This document shows, in pieces, positions 44,440 through 57,188 of a DNA stretch of 64,000 nucleotides. Source of the DNA: Zhengitettix transpicula (taxonomy: Eukaryota; Arthropoda; Insecta; Orthoptera; Tetrigidae); the NCBI GenBank assembly GCA_037074705.1, contig CM073595.1, positions 65,338,139-65,402,138 on the forward strand, in the 5' to 3' direction. Each line of letters opens with the position of its first letter. Position 1 is the stretch's first letter. The notes beneath the pieces were generated by a model, which was not told the DNA's origin, did no database searches, and saw only the letters and a program-made list of their open reading frames with translations. The position numbers and the translations under genes are program-made.

Positions 44440-45654
44440 AGGAGTTTCATGTTTATCTGTTACTCAAGAATAGTAATTGTATCCTACATTTTATTGCGCA
44501 AAATGGTTTGCTTTATATACAGTAAAATAGTTAGAAAGAAGATAAAAGAAACTGCAGAACTATATTCTACAAAATAATCAAACACAATAGTCAAGTTATA
44601 TTATTGCAATTTTTATTTGTAGACAAAACTCTTATGATCTGAGCACAATGGGTCTCGATTTCAGCTCCTTCATACGTATTATTAGCTAATTAATACCTGT
44701 ATAAATTGATGAAAATCGCTTCTATAATTCGTAGTTTAAACTTGTAGTTTCTATATAAGACGAATATTTTTTTCAAAGTCAATTTAATGGTTCATGTGTT
44801 TAACGTGTGTCGATAATGTTTGTTTTTTGTTTTTGACTTTTGGCTTTAATGTTGTTTTATGATTGTAAATTCTAGTTTATTGTTCAGTTGTCTGTCCGAC
44901 ATATTACATATTACAATCAGAACAAGGAATTTTGCAAAGCTGGTGGGTATCGTTCAAAGTATATAGTTCTTTGCAAACCCAGCTTTACGACTGGAATTAT
45001 AATATGTTAATTTAAAATATTGTATTCACACAATCGTAAGAAAGCTTGGGACCATTTTAATATCCTTTATACAATTTTTAAATAGTGTAAAGATTAATTT
45101 ATTTACATAAGGAAAATTCGGTCATGCTGATATTATAAACGTTGTCTAATATTTAAAAGTAATATTCCTTAAAACTAAAAAAAAATATATTATTCTTGTC
45201 AATTGGTCGTACAGTAAATCGTTCAATCTGAAGACAAACACGCTGAAGGTTGGGGATATATGGAAAGGTGCTTCGTGTATTTGACATTCATGACGAGAGT
45301 GAATTTTACGTTAATGAGAGTCTTCGCGTTGTAGAATTAGGTCAGTTAAAAACCTTTTCATCCCGAATGAGGACCTTCTTAACGAAATCGCACTTATCAT
45401 GCCAAAAGAGGACATTTACTGAAAGAACTTATTTAGTAATATTTGTGTGTTTGAGTATGCTTCGGCTTATCACGCTTAATATCTGAATCGATACACATCC
45501 TTTATATTACCTCGCACTCAAAAACACGGTCGGAATTCAACGTCTGTCTTTGTCTTAGTGTTGAAGCTCAAAGTCGACACCAGAGACATGTTTTCTCATG
45601 TGCAACTTTTTTTTTTATAGATTACCCCATACAGTTGTCTCCATGAATATATAA
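44440..45654. other. No gene recognised
   Basis: A 78-codon ORF at 45250-45486 has no motif. Otherwise A+T-rich. Confidence 0.35.
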
Positions 45655-46149
45655 ATGCGCAGAGACTCAGAGCGACTAGTTGACTGTGATAAGGACACAT
45701 ACCTTTTTAAATATATTTCTTCTTTCTTCGTAAATAATTTACGCAAGATTTCAGTAGTTGCATTCAACATGGGTCACAATCATTCAAATGGTTACAGCTA
45801 CATGGACAATTTTCATCGACAGCGTAACCACTTGTTGGCGACCGTGACAGGACTCGAACCTGAAAATCAATTAGCTTCCAGTTCCTATTTAGCGACAGGA
45901 GCTGTGATGGAACTCTGCCAATATCAAGAAAAATATTACACACTTGCAGAAAATACACTCAGAACGTGCACATACGTAGATGATTTCCTGTGTGGTGCTT
46001 CCACTGCACCAGAGCTTACACAATTGAGATATTATATTACAAATATAAATTCAGCTTGTCTGGTAATGAAAAAATTGTGCTCCAATTCTAAACAAGTCTT
46101 GGAATCATTTCCAGAATCTGATAAGGGCTCAGAATATCTACGTGACTGA
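45655..46149 (+). pseudogene. BEL/Pao-type RT remnant
   Basis: Open for 164 codons. Contains NTLRTCTYVDDFLCGASTAP (the YVDD catalytic box with the G-A-S/D-T motif of BEL/Pao RTs) and VMKKLCSNSKQVLES, where BEL/Pao elements carry RKWCSN. The upstream half (YLATGAVMELCQYQEKYYTL) fits the preceding RT block. The frame is open but the protein is only a fragment; no PR, integrase or LTR was identified. Confidence 0.75.
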
Positions 46150-46559
46150 GATAAAGACAACCCACACGGTAAATATATTATCAGGATTTCCACTGTTCAT
46201 TTTATGGAAAATTGAATTTTTGTAGGAGACACGGATTAGTGAGTTCCAGATGTCAGGGACTGCTTTGTTTTAAAATTTTTCTTTTAAAGGTATGGGGCTC
46301 AGATGCGATGAGCCTGGAAAATAAATTTATTGTCGAATTCACGTGTATTTTCTTTCATTTCTGAAATTACTGCGACGAGCCTTCTTGTTTTTCTACTATA
46401 CAGTTTCCCGCATTGAGTATAAAACATCAGATCTTTGCCATTTATTCTCCGGGTGTTTTTGAGATGGATATTTGTTACTATTATGTCCGATAAAAACTGT
46501 TCTAAATTTCTAGCTATGGCATACAATCTTCTAGGCAGAGCAATATTCCTTTCTAACTC

Positions 46560-47190
46560 TTAAGTCCCATCAACACAACATAAATATTGTCCGTAGAATT
46601 TTAATTTCTAATGAGTACCCTTTAAATTTTATTAATAAACACTTAAGGATTAGATTGAACAAGATCCAGGATTCTACTGCTACTCGTCCCCAACCACCTC
46701 AATCCAAAGTCTTTGTTCCTGTTCCTTTTTACAAATTTTTACATCTTAAGTTTGTCCACTTTACATATACAGTAAACATTGTTTAGTTTACAAAATATGA
46801 AGCTCTGTAATTCCTGCTATATTGGCCAAACAAAACGATCTCTTAATACCCGTATCGTTAAACATATGTCCAATATCAAACTTCCCATTGATAAACATTC
46901 TGTAGACTCCAAAAATTTAATCAATTCCAAACATTCATTTGATTGGCAAAAGGCTTAGATTTTGGATGTTGACATCAGGCACTATTCACTAAATCTAACA
47001 TCTCTGTCATTAAACTGATCCTGAAGACATTCAACAATAGCTATGATCCCTTATTGCTACGTTAATCCCTCTTAGTTCTTCCATTGTATTTGCCTTTAAT
47101 TTCGTTTTAGCTTTGCTTTTAAGTTTGTACGGCTCTTGCGTTATTGAATCACCTGATGAAGGCAACTAGGATTGCAGAAACGTCGTCTGA
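46560..47190 (+). mobile_element. Penelope-like element remnant 3
   Basis: Frames give NINIVRRILISNEYPLNFIN, then NSCYIGQTKRSLNTRIVKHM (about 46815-46880), HSFDWQKA, stop, ILDVDIRHYSLNLTSLSL: the GIY-YIG endonuclease from start to the conserved H-x-F-D-W and ILD. Stops and frame breaks. Downstream (47153-47181) is CTGATGA-hairpin-GAAAC, placed where Penelope-like elements carry their terminal repeat. Closest paralogue is remnant 2. Confidence 0.8.
47153..47181 (+). ncRNA. Hammerhead-core-like motif in Penelope-type terminus
   Basis: Exact CTGATGA (47153-47159), a 4-bp stem GCAA/TTGC (47162-47165 with 47172-47175), then GAAACGTCG (47177-47185). Lies about 90 bp after the endonuclease relic. 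Stem II is weak and stem I/III unclear. Confidence 0.4.
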
Positions 47191-50100
47191 TATTTATTTA
47201 GTACTTATATTTGTCTTTCATTTTGTCGTGTAAAATATAATTTTGTATTAAATAAAGTATGTTTTTTTAGATATCTCTACTGTTTTGCGATGCAATGCGT
47301 AATTTTGACGAAACCCAAAGCATAAAGGTTACAAATAGCCGAATCGCAACGTACATACAGAATCAGAACTTTATTAGCGAGTTTTCAGTTAGATTTCTTT
47401 ACAGTGTTCAAGATATCTAATTAGTATACACGTATTATATTTCAATTTAATCTGTTTCGGTTCATTGTTGGATATGGACTGCAGTTTTCTTGTTTGCTTT
47501 AAGTACTATATTAGGTGGGAAAATATTTTTTTTTTCCCATTTCCATAATAATTCAGTCAAAATGTTTTGGAAGAAGTGCATGGTCAGACCAGTTGTCGTT
47601 GGCGCTGTTGTATATATACCTAATTATGTGGTATATTCGATTGCATACTGACGCTTTTAGAATCAATTCAATTCTCTTTCCTATCTTTTAATAATTAATG
47701 TAATTATAGATAAGTAGTGAGCGGGAAGTTGTCTTCCGGAACCCGAAATAAATATTCCCTTTCGGTTATCCACTTAGCAAAGGCGGAAACCGCTAACGTT
47801 CGGAGATATTATATTAATATAGCATGCCCAAAAATTCTTCTGTGCGACAGAAAGAAGATGCTTCTTTATTGAAAACTAGAATATTTGTTGACAGTAGCCC
47901 ACCAAAATGAGGATTTTTGGAATGGCGCTTAAGAGTCAATGAGTAATTGCTGTGTGACGATAGAGTGACATTCAGAGTATATAAATCCGTTAAGGACGTG
48001 GACGTAGCAAGGTTTGCGATATTAAGTCACGGTGACGTGAATCCACGGCACTCATGTCGTTGGTTGGACGATACTCAAGGCAAAAATGCTTCAAATGATG
48101 ACTACTTCATCTGAAGCCCAACTGTGCTGTACCTAGTAGCTCCACGCCTGTATGATTGTTGCTTTCTTACTGTATTAAATACAGATTTTCTAATTCTTTC
48201 TTCTTAAACGTTAACATTTACGGGACTGTTTTCCGTTCACTGCACAACTTGGCCTCTTTCTTGTAACTCGCATAAAACGTAAAGTTATTAGAACTCAATT
48301 TAGCGTACACGTGCATGATTTCTCGCCGAGTTCTGAAGGACCACACGGGTGGCTGAATTGCAGAACCTGAAGGTCAAGGTACACGAGCTCTGCGCTTTCT
48401 GCATCCCAGACACGAGTCAACTACCTGACTACCTACAAACAAGTTTGAGTTTCGCCTAAAATATTCGTGGTTATCCAACCTGAAACCAGTGTCGTCCTTT
48501 CAGACACTCAGTGCTTAAAGCATTGGTCCTACGATTGAGACCATTCTATCTCCTAAATAATAATTGTCTTTTCATATTGCCTCACACCAACGATAATAAA
48601 TAACTATATAAATCAATAGAAATAATGTTAAAATTTGTATTTATTTAATATTAATTATTATTAACTTTTTCGCAAATCACACTTGATTTTTACTTCTTTA
48701 TTCTTTCCACGCCTGTAAACAGCCAGTTCTAAATTGCAGTGTACGACGTATTGTGCCCGAGACAAAATTAATATGATTATCAGATGGTTTGTGTAAATTT
48801 TATCGGGATTTTAAAGTGTATTTACCTAAATACACTCACTGAATAATTCGGCTTCTTAAATCCACGAACAAAATTATTATTTTACATTAAAAAATTGATT
48901 CACTTTTACAGCTACTAGAACAAAAGAGCACATCTCTAAAGTTACGTTGATATCGAGACTGAAATGATTCGAAAACGTCTCGAAACACTGTTTCAGATCA
49001 CACACCGAGCTTTTAGTGGATAATTTCACTTTTCGACGAACTCCTCTTAACAAATTTGTTTCAGTGTTATCAGGATGATTCTACTCTACATATTGGATGA
49101 TTCATTTTCTTCAGAAACTTTGCGATTAAATGTGCCTGATCTGCACGTTTCCTAAAGTCTTCACTTTGTTTATATTTCACTTAGAGTGTGATACGTTACC
49201 ACATTACCTTAAGAATCTAGTGAGTAAGAAAAATGATGCACATTGTTACCAAGCTAGGAATAAGGAAAATTATTACTAGGAATGTAGAAATAAAAGTAGG
49301 ACTATGAGTATTTAATAAGGGTTTAGTCATCTATAATAAGTGACCTGTGGAAATAAACAATTGCACAAGTATCCGTCAATTTAGGAAAAGAATCAGAGTG
49401 TATGCTAAAAATAATAATTTGTAAGGTATTAGTTTTGTATTTAGTAATTTATTTGTTTTTGTTAATATGCTATTAGCTTAAGCTAAATAAATAAATTGTT
49501 TTTCTAACCTAGAAGCTCATTCTACGTACATTACTGTAATTGCGACTTCCTGCATTCTATGATTTTATTGCAGTGTTTGCAATAGTCGTAGCCAGGTAAT
49601 TAGGCGGGTGTGCATGAGACCGGCAAATCGAATGTAGGTAAACGTACAGAGCGTTAGTTAAATTCACGTTTGATAACAGGAATGGCCCGAATCGTCTTTC
49701 GGAGCCCTTAATAAGAATACAGACACGTACCTATTTTTTTAAACTGTTTACCAACAAGTAGCTAAGGGAAATGTGACGATATTTTCATGTAATTCAATTC
49801 ACGTGCAAGATACAGTTGACGTAACCACTTTTTCTATTAGAAAAACATAATTTAACCACGACCGCTAATATATGCTCCTTAAGACGAGTTGAACGTATCA
49901 TCCGAAACAACAGAGCGAAATATGTATGACTCAGGATGCTTTACGTTTGATACATTATATGAATAGACTTAAGGGACGTAATATAGTGGTTATGGTTAAC
50001 TTATGTCGTCCTTGTTGAAAAATTTATGTGGTCACTTATATATTGTAATTGAAAATTTTCCCTTAATGCCTCTGCTGATAAATAACTTCAACAATGAATA

Positions 50101-50455
50101 TTTTTAATTCTATGGTCACCTACATGGTAATACATTTCTATTTCGACATTCCTTTCTTTGTAGAAATTTTCTACCGCCTTCACTGCTCTCCATTCCTTTT
50201 TTGCGTCCCTTTAATTAACATTTTAGATAATCTTTTGAAGCTCTTCCAGGTTTTACCTCCACGCTGAGTTCTAAAACATCTTCCGTATTCCTGATGGAGT
50301 TAGTAGAACAATCCAGTATCTTTCCTTGTACACCAGATGCGCGATTCCTCCTCAAATTACAAATATATTTCACAAATTTTTGGTCCGGATTCGAAATGAC
50401 GTAGAAAGGGAGATATTGCAAAAATAAACAAAATAATTATATTAATAAGACCTTT
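47191..50455. other. No gene recognised
   Basis: Several G+C-richer islands (47.74-48.1, 48.3-48.5 kb) without coding motifs. Rest A+T-rich. Confidence 0.35.
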
Positions 50456-50636
50456 TAACAGACAAAATTAAAAAAGAAACACTTGAAATAATATCAGTAA
50501 AATTTAAATTCAAAGCTTCCGGACGTTTCGACGCGGATTCACCGTTGGAAAAAGACGCTAATCCGCGTCGAAACGTCCGGCAGCTTTAAATTTTACTTAT
50601 TTTATTTTAAGTGTTTTTTTTTAATTTTGTCTGTTA
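50456..50636. repeat. Palindromic Penelope-type terminus
   Basis: Arms 50456-50539 and 50560-50636. The inner 21 bp (50519-50539 and 50560-50580) are perfect complements; outer parts pair with small gaps (AGTAAAATTTAAA against TTTAAATTTTACT, GACAAAATTAAAAA against TTTTTAATTTTGTC). The right arm has a GACGC/GCGTC hairpin followed by GAAACGTCC. Same style as the 4587-4894 palindrome but a different sequence. Confidence 0.8.
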
Positions 50637-50769
50637 TAGAGAGAGTGGAAAAGATAAAAACTGGGGGCGCTTCGCTTTTTGCTACACAAATCCGTAGGCA
50701 TGGAAGGAAATTAAATTACGTAACGTGATAATTTTTAAATAGAGAGAAATTGAATGCAAAGGAAGATAT

Positions 50770-51110
50770 GTTGTGCAGCTCACGGAGTCTCTGTGGAGCT
50801 ATGCTAGTGGCTCCCGATGGCCACGTCGACCTGTTGATGGCGGGTAACACGGGTGAGGCATTGAGGCATTGAGGCCTGGGTGGAGCCAAGTCCGAGCCAC
50901 TACCTGCACCGGCATTCCTAGCTGCACCTGCTCCCCCTTCTCAGATCCGGGTTCGAACCTCGGACACGGAATCGTTCGTCATGAGATTAGATAAAGTTTT
51001 ATGGAGGAGAGAAAGTACGTGTTCTTTCGCTGTCGTTGGTTCCCCGGGGCGGACACGACTTAGACCGAACAATGCTGCGGCAGATCCGCAGTCGAGATTA
51101 CCTTATTGTA
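50770..51110 (+). repeat. G+C-rich repeat with B-box-like site
   Basis: Contains GATCCGGGTTCGAACCTCGG at 50945, close to the pol III B box GGTTCGANNCC. An upstream GTGGCTCCCGATGG could be a poor A box. Short tandem duplication GAGGCATT/GAGGCATT at 50853. Possibly a tRNA-derived SINE; not a tRNA gene. Confidence 0.35.
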
Positions 51111-52890
51111 TTTGAAATGTTTTAGATGCCCGACTAAAATGTTTCCCTTTTCCCCCGGAAAGTCGTTTAAGCTGGGATTTTCCCTGGTCTCCTCCTGTCA
51201 CGAACTCCTCCTTTATGGCCGGATATAATGAGCGTATCTGGAGGTAGCGCTGTAACGGCGAACGGCCGTCCTTATCGCGTCCAGACATTCGTATTCCGTT
51301 CATTAAAGCTAACGAGCCGTGCATCGGCGCACACAATTTGACGATTTAATCGAATTACAAAGCATTCGGCGCCAAAGGTGATTCCAGTACGGATTCGCGG
51401 AAGATTACTTACTATTTGAAGTAACGGCGTGCATCAAATGTGGAAGGCCACGATGTCACAGGTAGAATCTTCCCCTGGAACCAGAGGATTATGAAAGGCC
51501 TGGATTGCGTTACCGAAGTAGATTAGTTTCTGATTGATGAAGCAGGGACACTCCAGCCAGCGCTTTACCTCAAACTCATCCAAAGTTGTCCATGTCTCGC
51601 AGACGTGCGATGCTGGTTGCCTCCCATTTGTGGTAAAAATAGCGGGTAGGGAGGTAGGAAAGGCCTCATTGTTTACCTAGTGGATCTTTTTCAATCAAAC
51701 ATCGATTTATTTTATTTGACATTTTATTATCAAATATTTAGTATATTTCTATCAGTTCTACGCAAGAAAAATGATCTATAATTCACTGAATTTCAGCGTA
51801 ATATATCAACTATGTTTGGAGCAGAGATGACTTTACAACACCTGAATTTTGATTAGCTTTTATTCCTACATTAAGTAGCGAATGTTTATTACCATACTTC
51901 TTTAAATGGTAATCTCCCTGTAGCGTAATGTTTTTATATATAATATTGAAATGTATTTAAATAACAACTATTTCATACAGGGTCTTGAACTGAATTTGAA
52001 GGGTTTGTCGTTACCATCCGGAGATAATCTGGCAAATGACTCTTCTTAGGCAGCTCGAAGGACTCCACTATCGCTTTTAAGATTTTTATATTTGATTATA
52101 TTAGCATCAAGTTGTGTAGTTACCGATATATTACCAATTTACATAGCATTAAATATCCGTTTTTATATAATTCAATATATTTTTTATACAACAATAATTA
52201 TATTAGTTAATCTACTCTTCACTACAAATATTCTCCTTTCTTTCCGATGTTACATACTCTCCGATGTCACATTACTCACAGATGGTCTGTACACTACAAT
52301 AGTGTCTAATACATTAACACATCAATTTTCTTCGATTGTAATTACCAACTTTACTAACATCAATAATTTTATACGAAAGACAACCGTAGACGCAAATGTT
52401 CTGTAAATAAAATGAAATATATGATACTAACAGCTCCATGTAAAAATCGGTAAACGAGATTTTTTTCCTCGTACAATAAATACGTAATGATGTCTGGATA
52501 ATATATATAGTTGATAAAAATATAATTGCGAACTAACGGGTCTTCAAATCACATTTTTATTATTAAATAATGATTTACAATTATGTATTGTATTTATTAC
52601 ATTTTTTAGACTAGTGGCAGTACATAAAACATGTTTTATTTAATAGTCTTAAAAACTTTTCAACGTCACGGTCTTCGTCAGATGTCACAGTAATTCTAAA
52701 CATTTTCCTGTCTAAATCAAGGTATTTCTTCTGTCTACTCATTCCTTCTAAATCAATTCCCTTCTCACCATTTTTGGGTAGTTTTCTCAGCTTCTCATAT
52801 GTTAATGACCATTTCTCAACCGCGTCCAGCTCCTCGAAGAGGAACGTAAAAATTCATTAACCATCTTGATTAATGCGCCGATTCCTATAC
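51111..52890. other. No gene recognised
   Basis: Minus-strand 77-codon ORF at 51103-51336 and plus-strand 104-codon ORF at 52092-52406 have no motif. The latter is A+T-rich low-complexity sequence. Confidence 0.35.
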
Positions 52891-52899
52891 CCCCAGAAT

Positions 52900-53431
52900 C
52901 GACAGTAATATCGGTTTATTTTTGTATTTTTTTTTTGTAAACCCCTTCCACCACCACTGTTATTTACTCATTACTTTATGTAACGGCCTTTCACCCTCAT
53001 CCTCCCCAACCCCCACACTTAGGGGCTGAACTACAACTTACCTGAATGTCTGAATTAAACTCATTGAATTCTATAACCCTGAATTTGACACCAATCTCGG
53101 TTGTTCCGCGCTATTTTTATGTAACGCCCCTCCAACCCCTCCCTTATTTGTGCTTTTAGGGGTTGAAATTATACACTAGAAACGTGTGGATAAAAAGTAT
53201 TAATCACATGAACCCCGAAAAGTAATGAATCTAAGCTAATATCGTCCGTTTTAGCATAATTTTAAAATTTCAACCCCGTTCACCCCTTGGGAGTTTCTTA
53301 ACGCTTCGAAAAACCGACAGAAATATTCGCGGGGATGCGCATAACGACTCGCCAAATTTTCATCGCAATCGGTTGAATGGTTTAGGAGTGCATAGGGGAC
53401 ACACAGACATACAGTTTTATACATAGAGAGA
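52900..53431 (-). repeat. Helitron-like repeat copy 5, with 5' end
   Basis: Minus strand. Body with CACCCTCATCCTCCCCAACC, TAACGCCCCTCCAACCCC and AATTTCAACCCCG. The right end gives (read on the minus strand) TCTCTATGTATAAAACTGTA, then a GTCTGTGTGTCCCC block and AAATTTGGCGAG. The A/TC at 53430-53431 is a candidate 5' boundary. The 3' hairpin is not preserved. Confidence 0.62.
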
Positions 53432-55079
53432 TTAAAAAGTAATTTATGGTTGCACTTCGGAATGCTCTTATATGTTTTTATACACGTGTCAATATTTCTA
53501 ACTGAAGTATATTAGTTTGAGAACTGTAATAGGTTGCTGTCTTGAATTTGTACTTTATTTTTAGCAGTCTTGGAATTTTAATTGAGGTCATTGAAAGTTT
53601 TTCCTATCTACGTTGTACTTATCTCTGACTTTCCGTCGACCGCTCTTTGTTTATTCAACTTACTCATCAAGCACATCGACGTTAGCAGAGAAGGTAAGAA
53701 GAGAAATGAACAGATATAGGGGGAGATTCTCTCTTTGGGTGGCCAGAACTGTGACACGAGCCCGCTCCATGAATTCGTCACACACGCTGGTTATTACGCG
53801 TGACCGAGACTCCACAATGCGTGGGCACGCACTCGAATCCATCCTTACCAAAGCAAATATTTTCGGCAGCGTTTACTGGATCATGCGCCTTCAAACTTCC
53901 TTGAAAAACAGGGACAATTTGTTTCGTTAATGAAAGGCTTTCGAGCTGCATTTACTTATTAACAACACAAATATATCATAATTATATTACATATTAATTA
54001 TAATAATTATACATGCATTTGTTATTATTTTAAGCTACAATTTGGTATTTGCTCAGTGGCGGCTACATGTACTTTGGTAGTTATCCTAATACTAAAACTA
54101 CAGTATAATACTCTGGTTTTTTTTAAAAAAAAAAATGTTTCGAACCTGCAAAAAAAAAACAATATTTAATCACCAATCAACTTGAAACGGAAGAAAGAAA
54201 TTTTTACTTGGCTACTTGTTGTATTGAAAAGATGCAGTTGTAATAATAGAGGTGAATGTGCCAAGTTGTCTGCGTGCGAGGGAAGTCACTGCCTCCAGAC
54301 AAAGCGTAGACTGTTCGTGGTTTTTGCGTCCTCGTCTGCTCCATAAATAGGGAGCTTGTACGTATTACAGATTGCCGCTGATTCGAAGAAAGCGAGACCT
54401 GGATCGAATCCCAGTATTGAGCTAAGCGTTTCGTGTCGTTCTCCGCACGAATCTTCTTTCAATCGAAGTCGTTCGAAGAAACTGAAAATCATTTGTACTG
54501 CGCTTCGTCCGTGACTCCGTTTCATTTTATCATCGGGCCCTGTGATTCTGGGATAAATAGTATATATATAGCAGCGTTTCCCAACCATGTCCCACCTAAT
54601 GTAACATAAACATACTTTTATATTAAAATAATTAATAATTTCCGAAAGAAGCCAATTTCAATTGTGTTTCACGATTCTTCTATAGTAATAATTCTGTTCA
54701 TAAGCAAAGTAATAATTTATTTAAATCTGAGATCGCAAAACCTAACGCCCTTTCGAGTTCTTGTACTAAATAAAGTTCTTATTTCATTTAACACGCGGAG
54801 TTGTCGCTAAACTACAGTAGACAAGCACTTAGCTCATGTCATAGCATTACAGTACGTACTATTCGTAGTTTATATCAATACAATCTCTCAAATGTGGCTC
54901 TATTACCAATTATTTCAAATTGAGATATCAAGACAATTGTTCCTTCTGTATAACTTAAATTATAACTAGCGGTTTTTAAATTTTAGACGAGCTCATTTTC
55001 GAATAGCCCCCCTGTGGGGCGTTGCACCCACGTTGTGAAACACCGATATATACCGTCGAAATTGTGTTCCAATATTCGA
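53432..55079. other. No gene recognised
   Basis: Plus ORF 53613-53930 (105 codons) and minus ORF 54286-54588 (100 codons) carry no recognisable motif. A poly(A/T)-rich tract lies at 54119-54163. Confidence 0.35.
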
Positions 55080-55613
55080 AAACACATTTCAACCCCTTAC
55101 AGCACCACTAAGGGAGGGGGTGGAGGGGTCTTACTTAAAGTAGTGAGTAAACAACGGAGACTGGTGTTGAAACTGATGTTATGGAAGTCATCGAGGCCAA
55201 TTCTGACATTTACCATACTGGTTAAGATGTAGTTCAACCCCTAGGAGTGGGGGGTGGAAGGGGGTGAAACAAATTTCCGATTAGAAGCTTAAAATCGTTG
55301 ACCAATATCTATTAAACTTCATACACATGTTACTTACGATCCAGGAACAAGCACTGAGTGGTTAAGACTCACCTACCGCCGGGAGTGGAATTTAAAAACA
55401 TCCCTAAACGGCCATTATGAGCGTCTGGATAAATGTTTCCGGGTTGCTTAATTTGATATTGTCGAAGTAGAATTTTTAAGCGTCTAATTTCAACTCTGAA
55501 AGGAAAGGTAGGGAAGCACTACTATGGTGCGGGTGGTGGAGGAAGGGTTTTACGTAAAAAATAATGCAAAAAAGACCGATATTAGTGTCGATTCCCGGGT
55601 TATGGGCAGTGCG
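55080..55613 (+). repeat. Helitron-like repeat copy 6
   Basis: Plus strand: TTTCAACCCCTTACAGC, two successive diverged copies of the core with CATCCCTAAACGGCC (55398) and AATGCAAAAAAGACCGATAT, and GATTCCCGGGTTATGG at the right. The terminal hairpin is absent. Confidence 0.55.
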
Positions 55614-55619
55614 GTGAGG

Positions 55620-55980
55620 AGGGCGTGGCGAAGATGGCGGCCGCCACGGGCGCCACTACGTTTCGGGCAGAAACAAAGGATATCAACTCGGTTCATAGTT
55701 GACCATTCTAGTCTATAGAATCAAGACCTAGTGTCACTGGCCGTTTGACGTCTCCTGACTAATTAGACAGAGGCAAGCATTATTGCGCGCACATCACACA
55801 GTCTCTTTCTTTATACTCCTAGCCAACGTTCACATGAGGCGAAAAGTGCAGCCAATCAGAACGTCAGGATCAATCTCGTGACGTAGATACGACGTTCTGA
55901 TTGGGTCAGCAAGTTACGCTATTCATATGAATTCAGGGCCTGATCTAGACTGTGTAGTGTGTAGCGTGTAGGCTAGGCGC
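55620..55980. promoter_or_regulatory. CpG-rich island with CCAAT hairpin
   Basis: AAGATGGCGGCCGCCACGGG at 55631 contains a YY1-like AAGATGGCGGC. 14-bp complementary arms CCAATCAGAACGTC (55852-55865) and GACGTTCTGATTGG (55891-55904) each hold a CCAAT box. No gene follows in register. A promoter is possible, a DNA element terminus equally so. Confidence 0.3.
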
Positions 55981-56036
55981 TTCTGTATTTTTATGTCGTT
56001 GATGAATTTTTTTTCCTCTTCATGGAGGTGGTTCGC

Positions 56037-56474
56037 GGTTGAAAAAAGGTTACCCGGAGTAGTTTCGACCCTCTTAAGTTACTGGAAATTTTTTTTTATT
56101 TTCTTAGGGTACGAGCTATATTTTGGTCTGTATTTAGTTAATTGTTGTATTTATTTACTCCTTTAAGGTAGCGGGTGTAGTTTTAGACTGAATTAACTTA
56201 AAGAGGATTTTTTTTACTGTTTTAAATCGTCGTGATTTTGAGACACTTTTATTTTATGTACTAGAAGAGTTTCCGAATAACGTCAGTGTGGTTTATTTGA
56301 AGTTAGATGCCGAGTGGTTAGGTCGGGGAGGGGAAATGAAAAGGATAAATATTCCTAACACTGGTGCTATTGTTGATGGTTAAGGGAAATTTTTATTAAG
56401 AGGTTTGTGTCGAATCCATTCCTACTTCGGGTTAATTTAAATAATTACCCGAGCAACGCTGAGCACTCATTTAG
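56037..56474 (+). repeat. Direct repeat copy A (Helitron-like 3' end)
   Basis: Begins GGTTGAAAAAAGGTTACCCG. Shares its whole length with 57189-57589 (TCCGAATAACGTCAGTGTGG, AGATGCCGAG, GGTTAATTTAAATAATTACC). The 3' end is a degraded hairpin CCCGAGCAACGCTGAG, then TTAG and T. Confidence 0.82.
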
Positions 56475-57188
56475 TTCTTCATAAATCTCCTGGGACACGC
56501 TTGGTTCGGAAGTAAGAAGTGGGTCTTAACATACTTTAGAATAGTTTATTGTTTCCCGTTTGTTGAACATTGTACATTCAAGAGTACTTTTTAAGACCTG
56601 CGTACCGAAGAAGCTTATAACGCAACAATGATCACCGTATGTGATTTGTTAAAGTTCCATAATCAATGAGGAGACTAATCCGAATCCGAAAACGATTGAA
56701 CCAATAACATTAATAGATTAATTTGTTGCAAATCTGAAGGTCACGGTGTCGGGTAACTCCAGACGAGGCGGGTCCAGACATCGGAAAATCGAGCCAGTTG
56801 TATAGCTCCGTTGGGGGTCTGCAACTCGATACGACCAAGTTATCGGACTATCGTACTGGTCCACTGCCTGGGACTTGGTAATTAGCTTCACTCGGCGAGC
56901 CGTATCGCCGCCAACATTCATTACAGAGTTCCAGAGCAGGAGCCATCACCAAGGAACCGATCCTGGCCTTACATTTTCCAATATAAACTGTGGGGATAAT
57001 TAAGTTGTTAGGGCTTAACATGAAGTTGTCTTTAAAGTGACAATCATTAATCATTTCCTCAAAATTAATTGTTTTATTTTCACGCTCTCTGCAGTGTCAC
57101 TCACATAAGAACTGCAAAGTTTTGAGAACGCAGCCTGAGCAAGAGTTTCGTGGTGGTTGAAAAAATTTTATGTTCCTGATAGTGGACA
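56475..57188. other. Spacer between direct repeats, no gene
   Basis: Unassigned sequence, with two overlapping minus-strand ORFs below 70 codons. Confidence 0.35.

Noticed and set aside
50945..50965. tRNA gene at GGGTTCGAACCTCGG
   Set aside because: B-box-like site only; no cloverleaf or acceptor stem visible.
53613..54588. ORFs of 105 (plus) and 100 (minus) codons as genes
   Set aside because: No motif, no splice context; expected by chance in G+C-richer patches.
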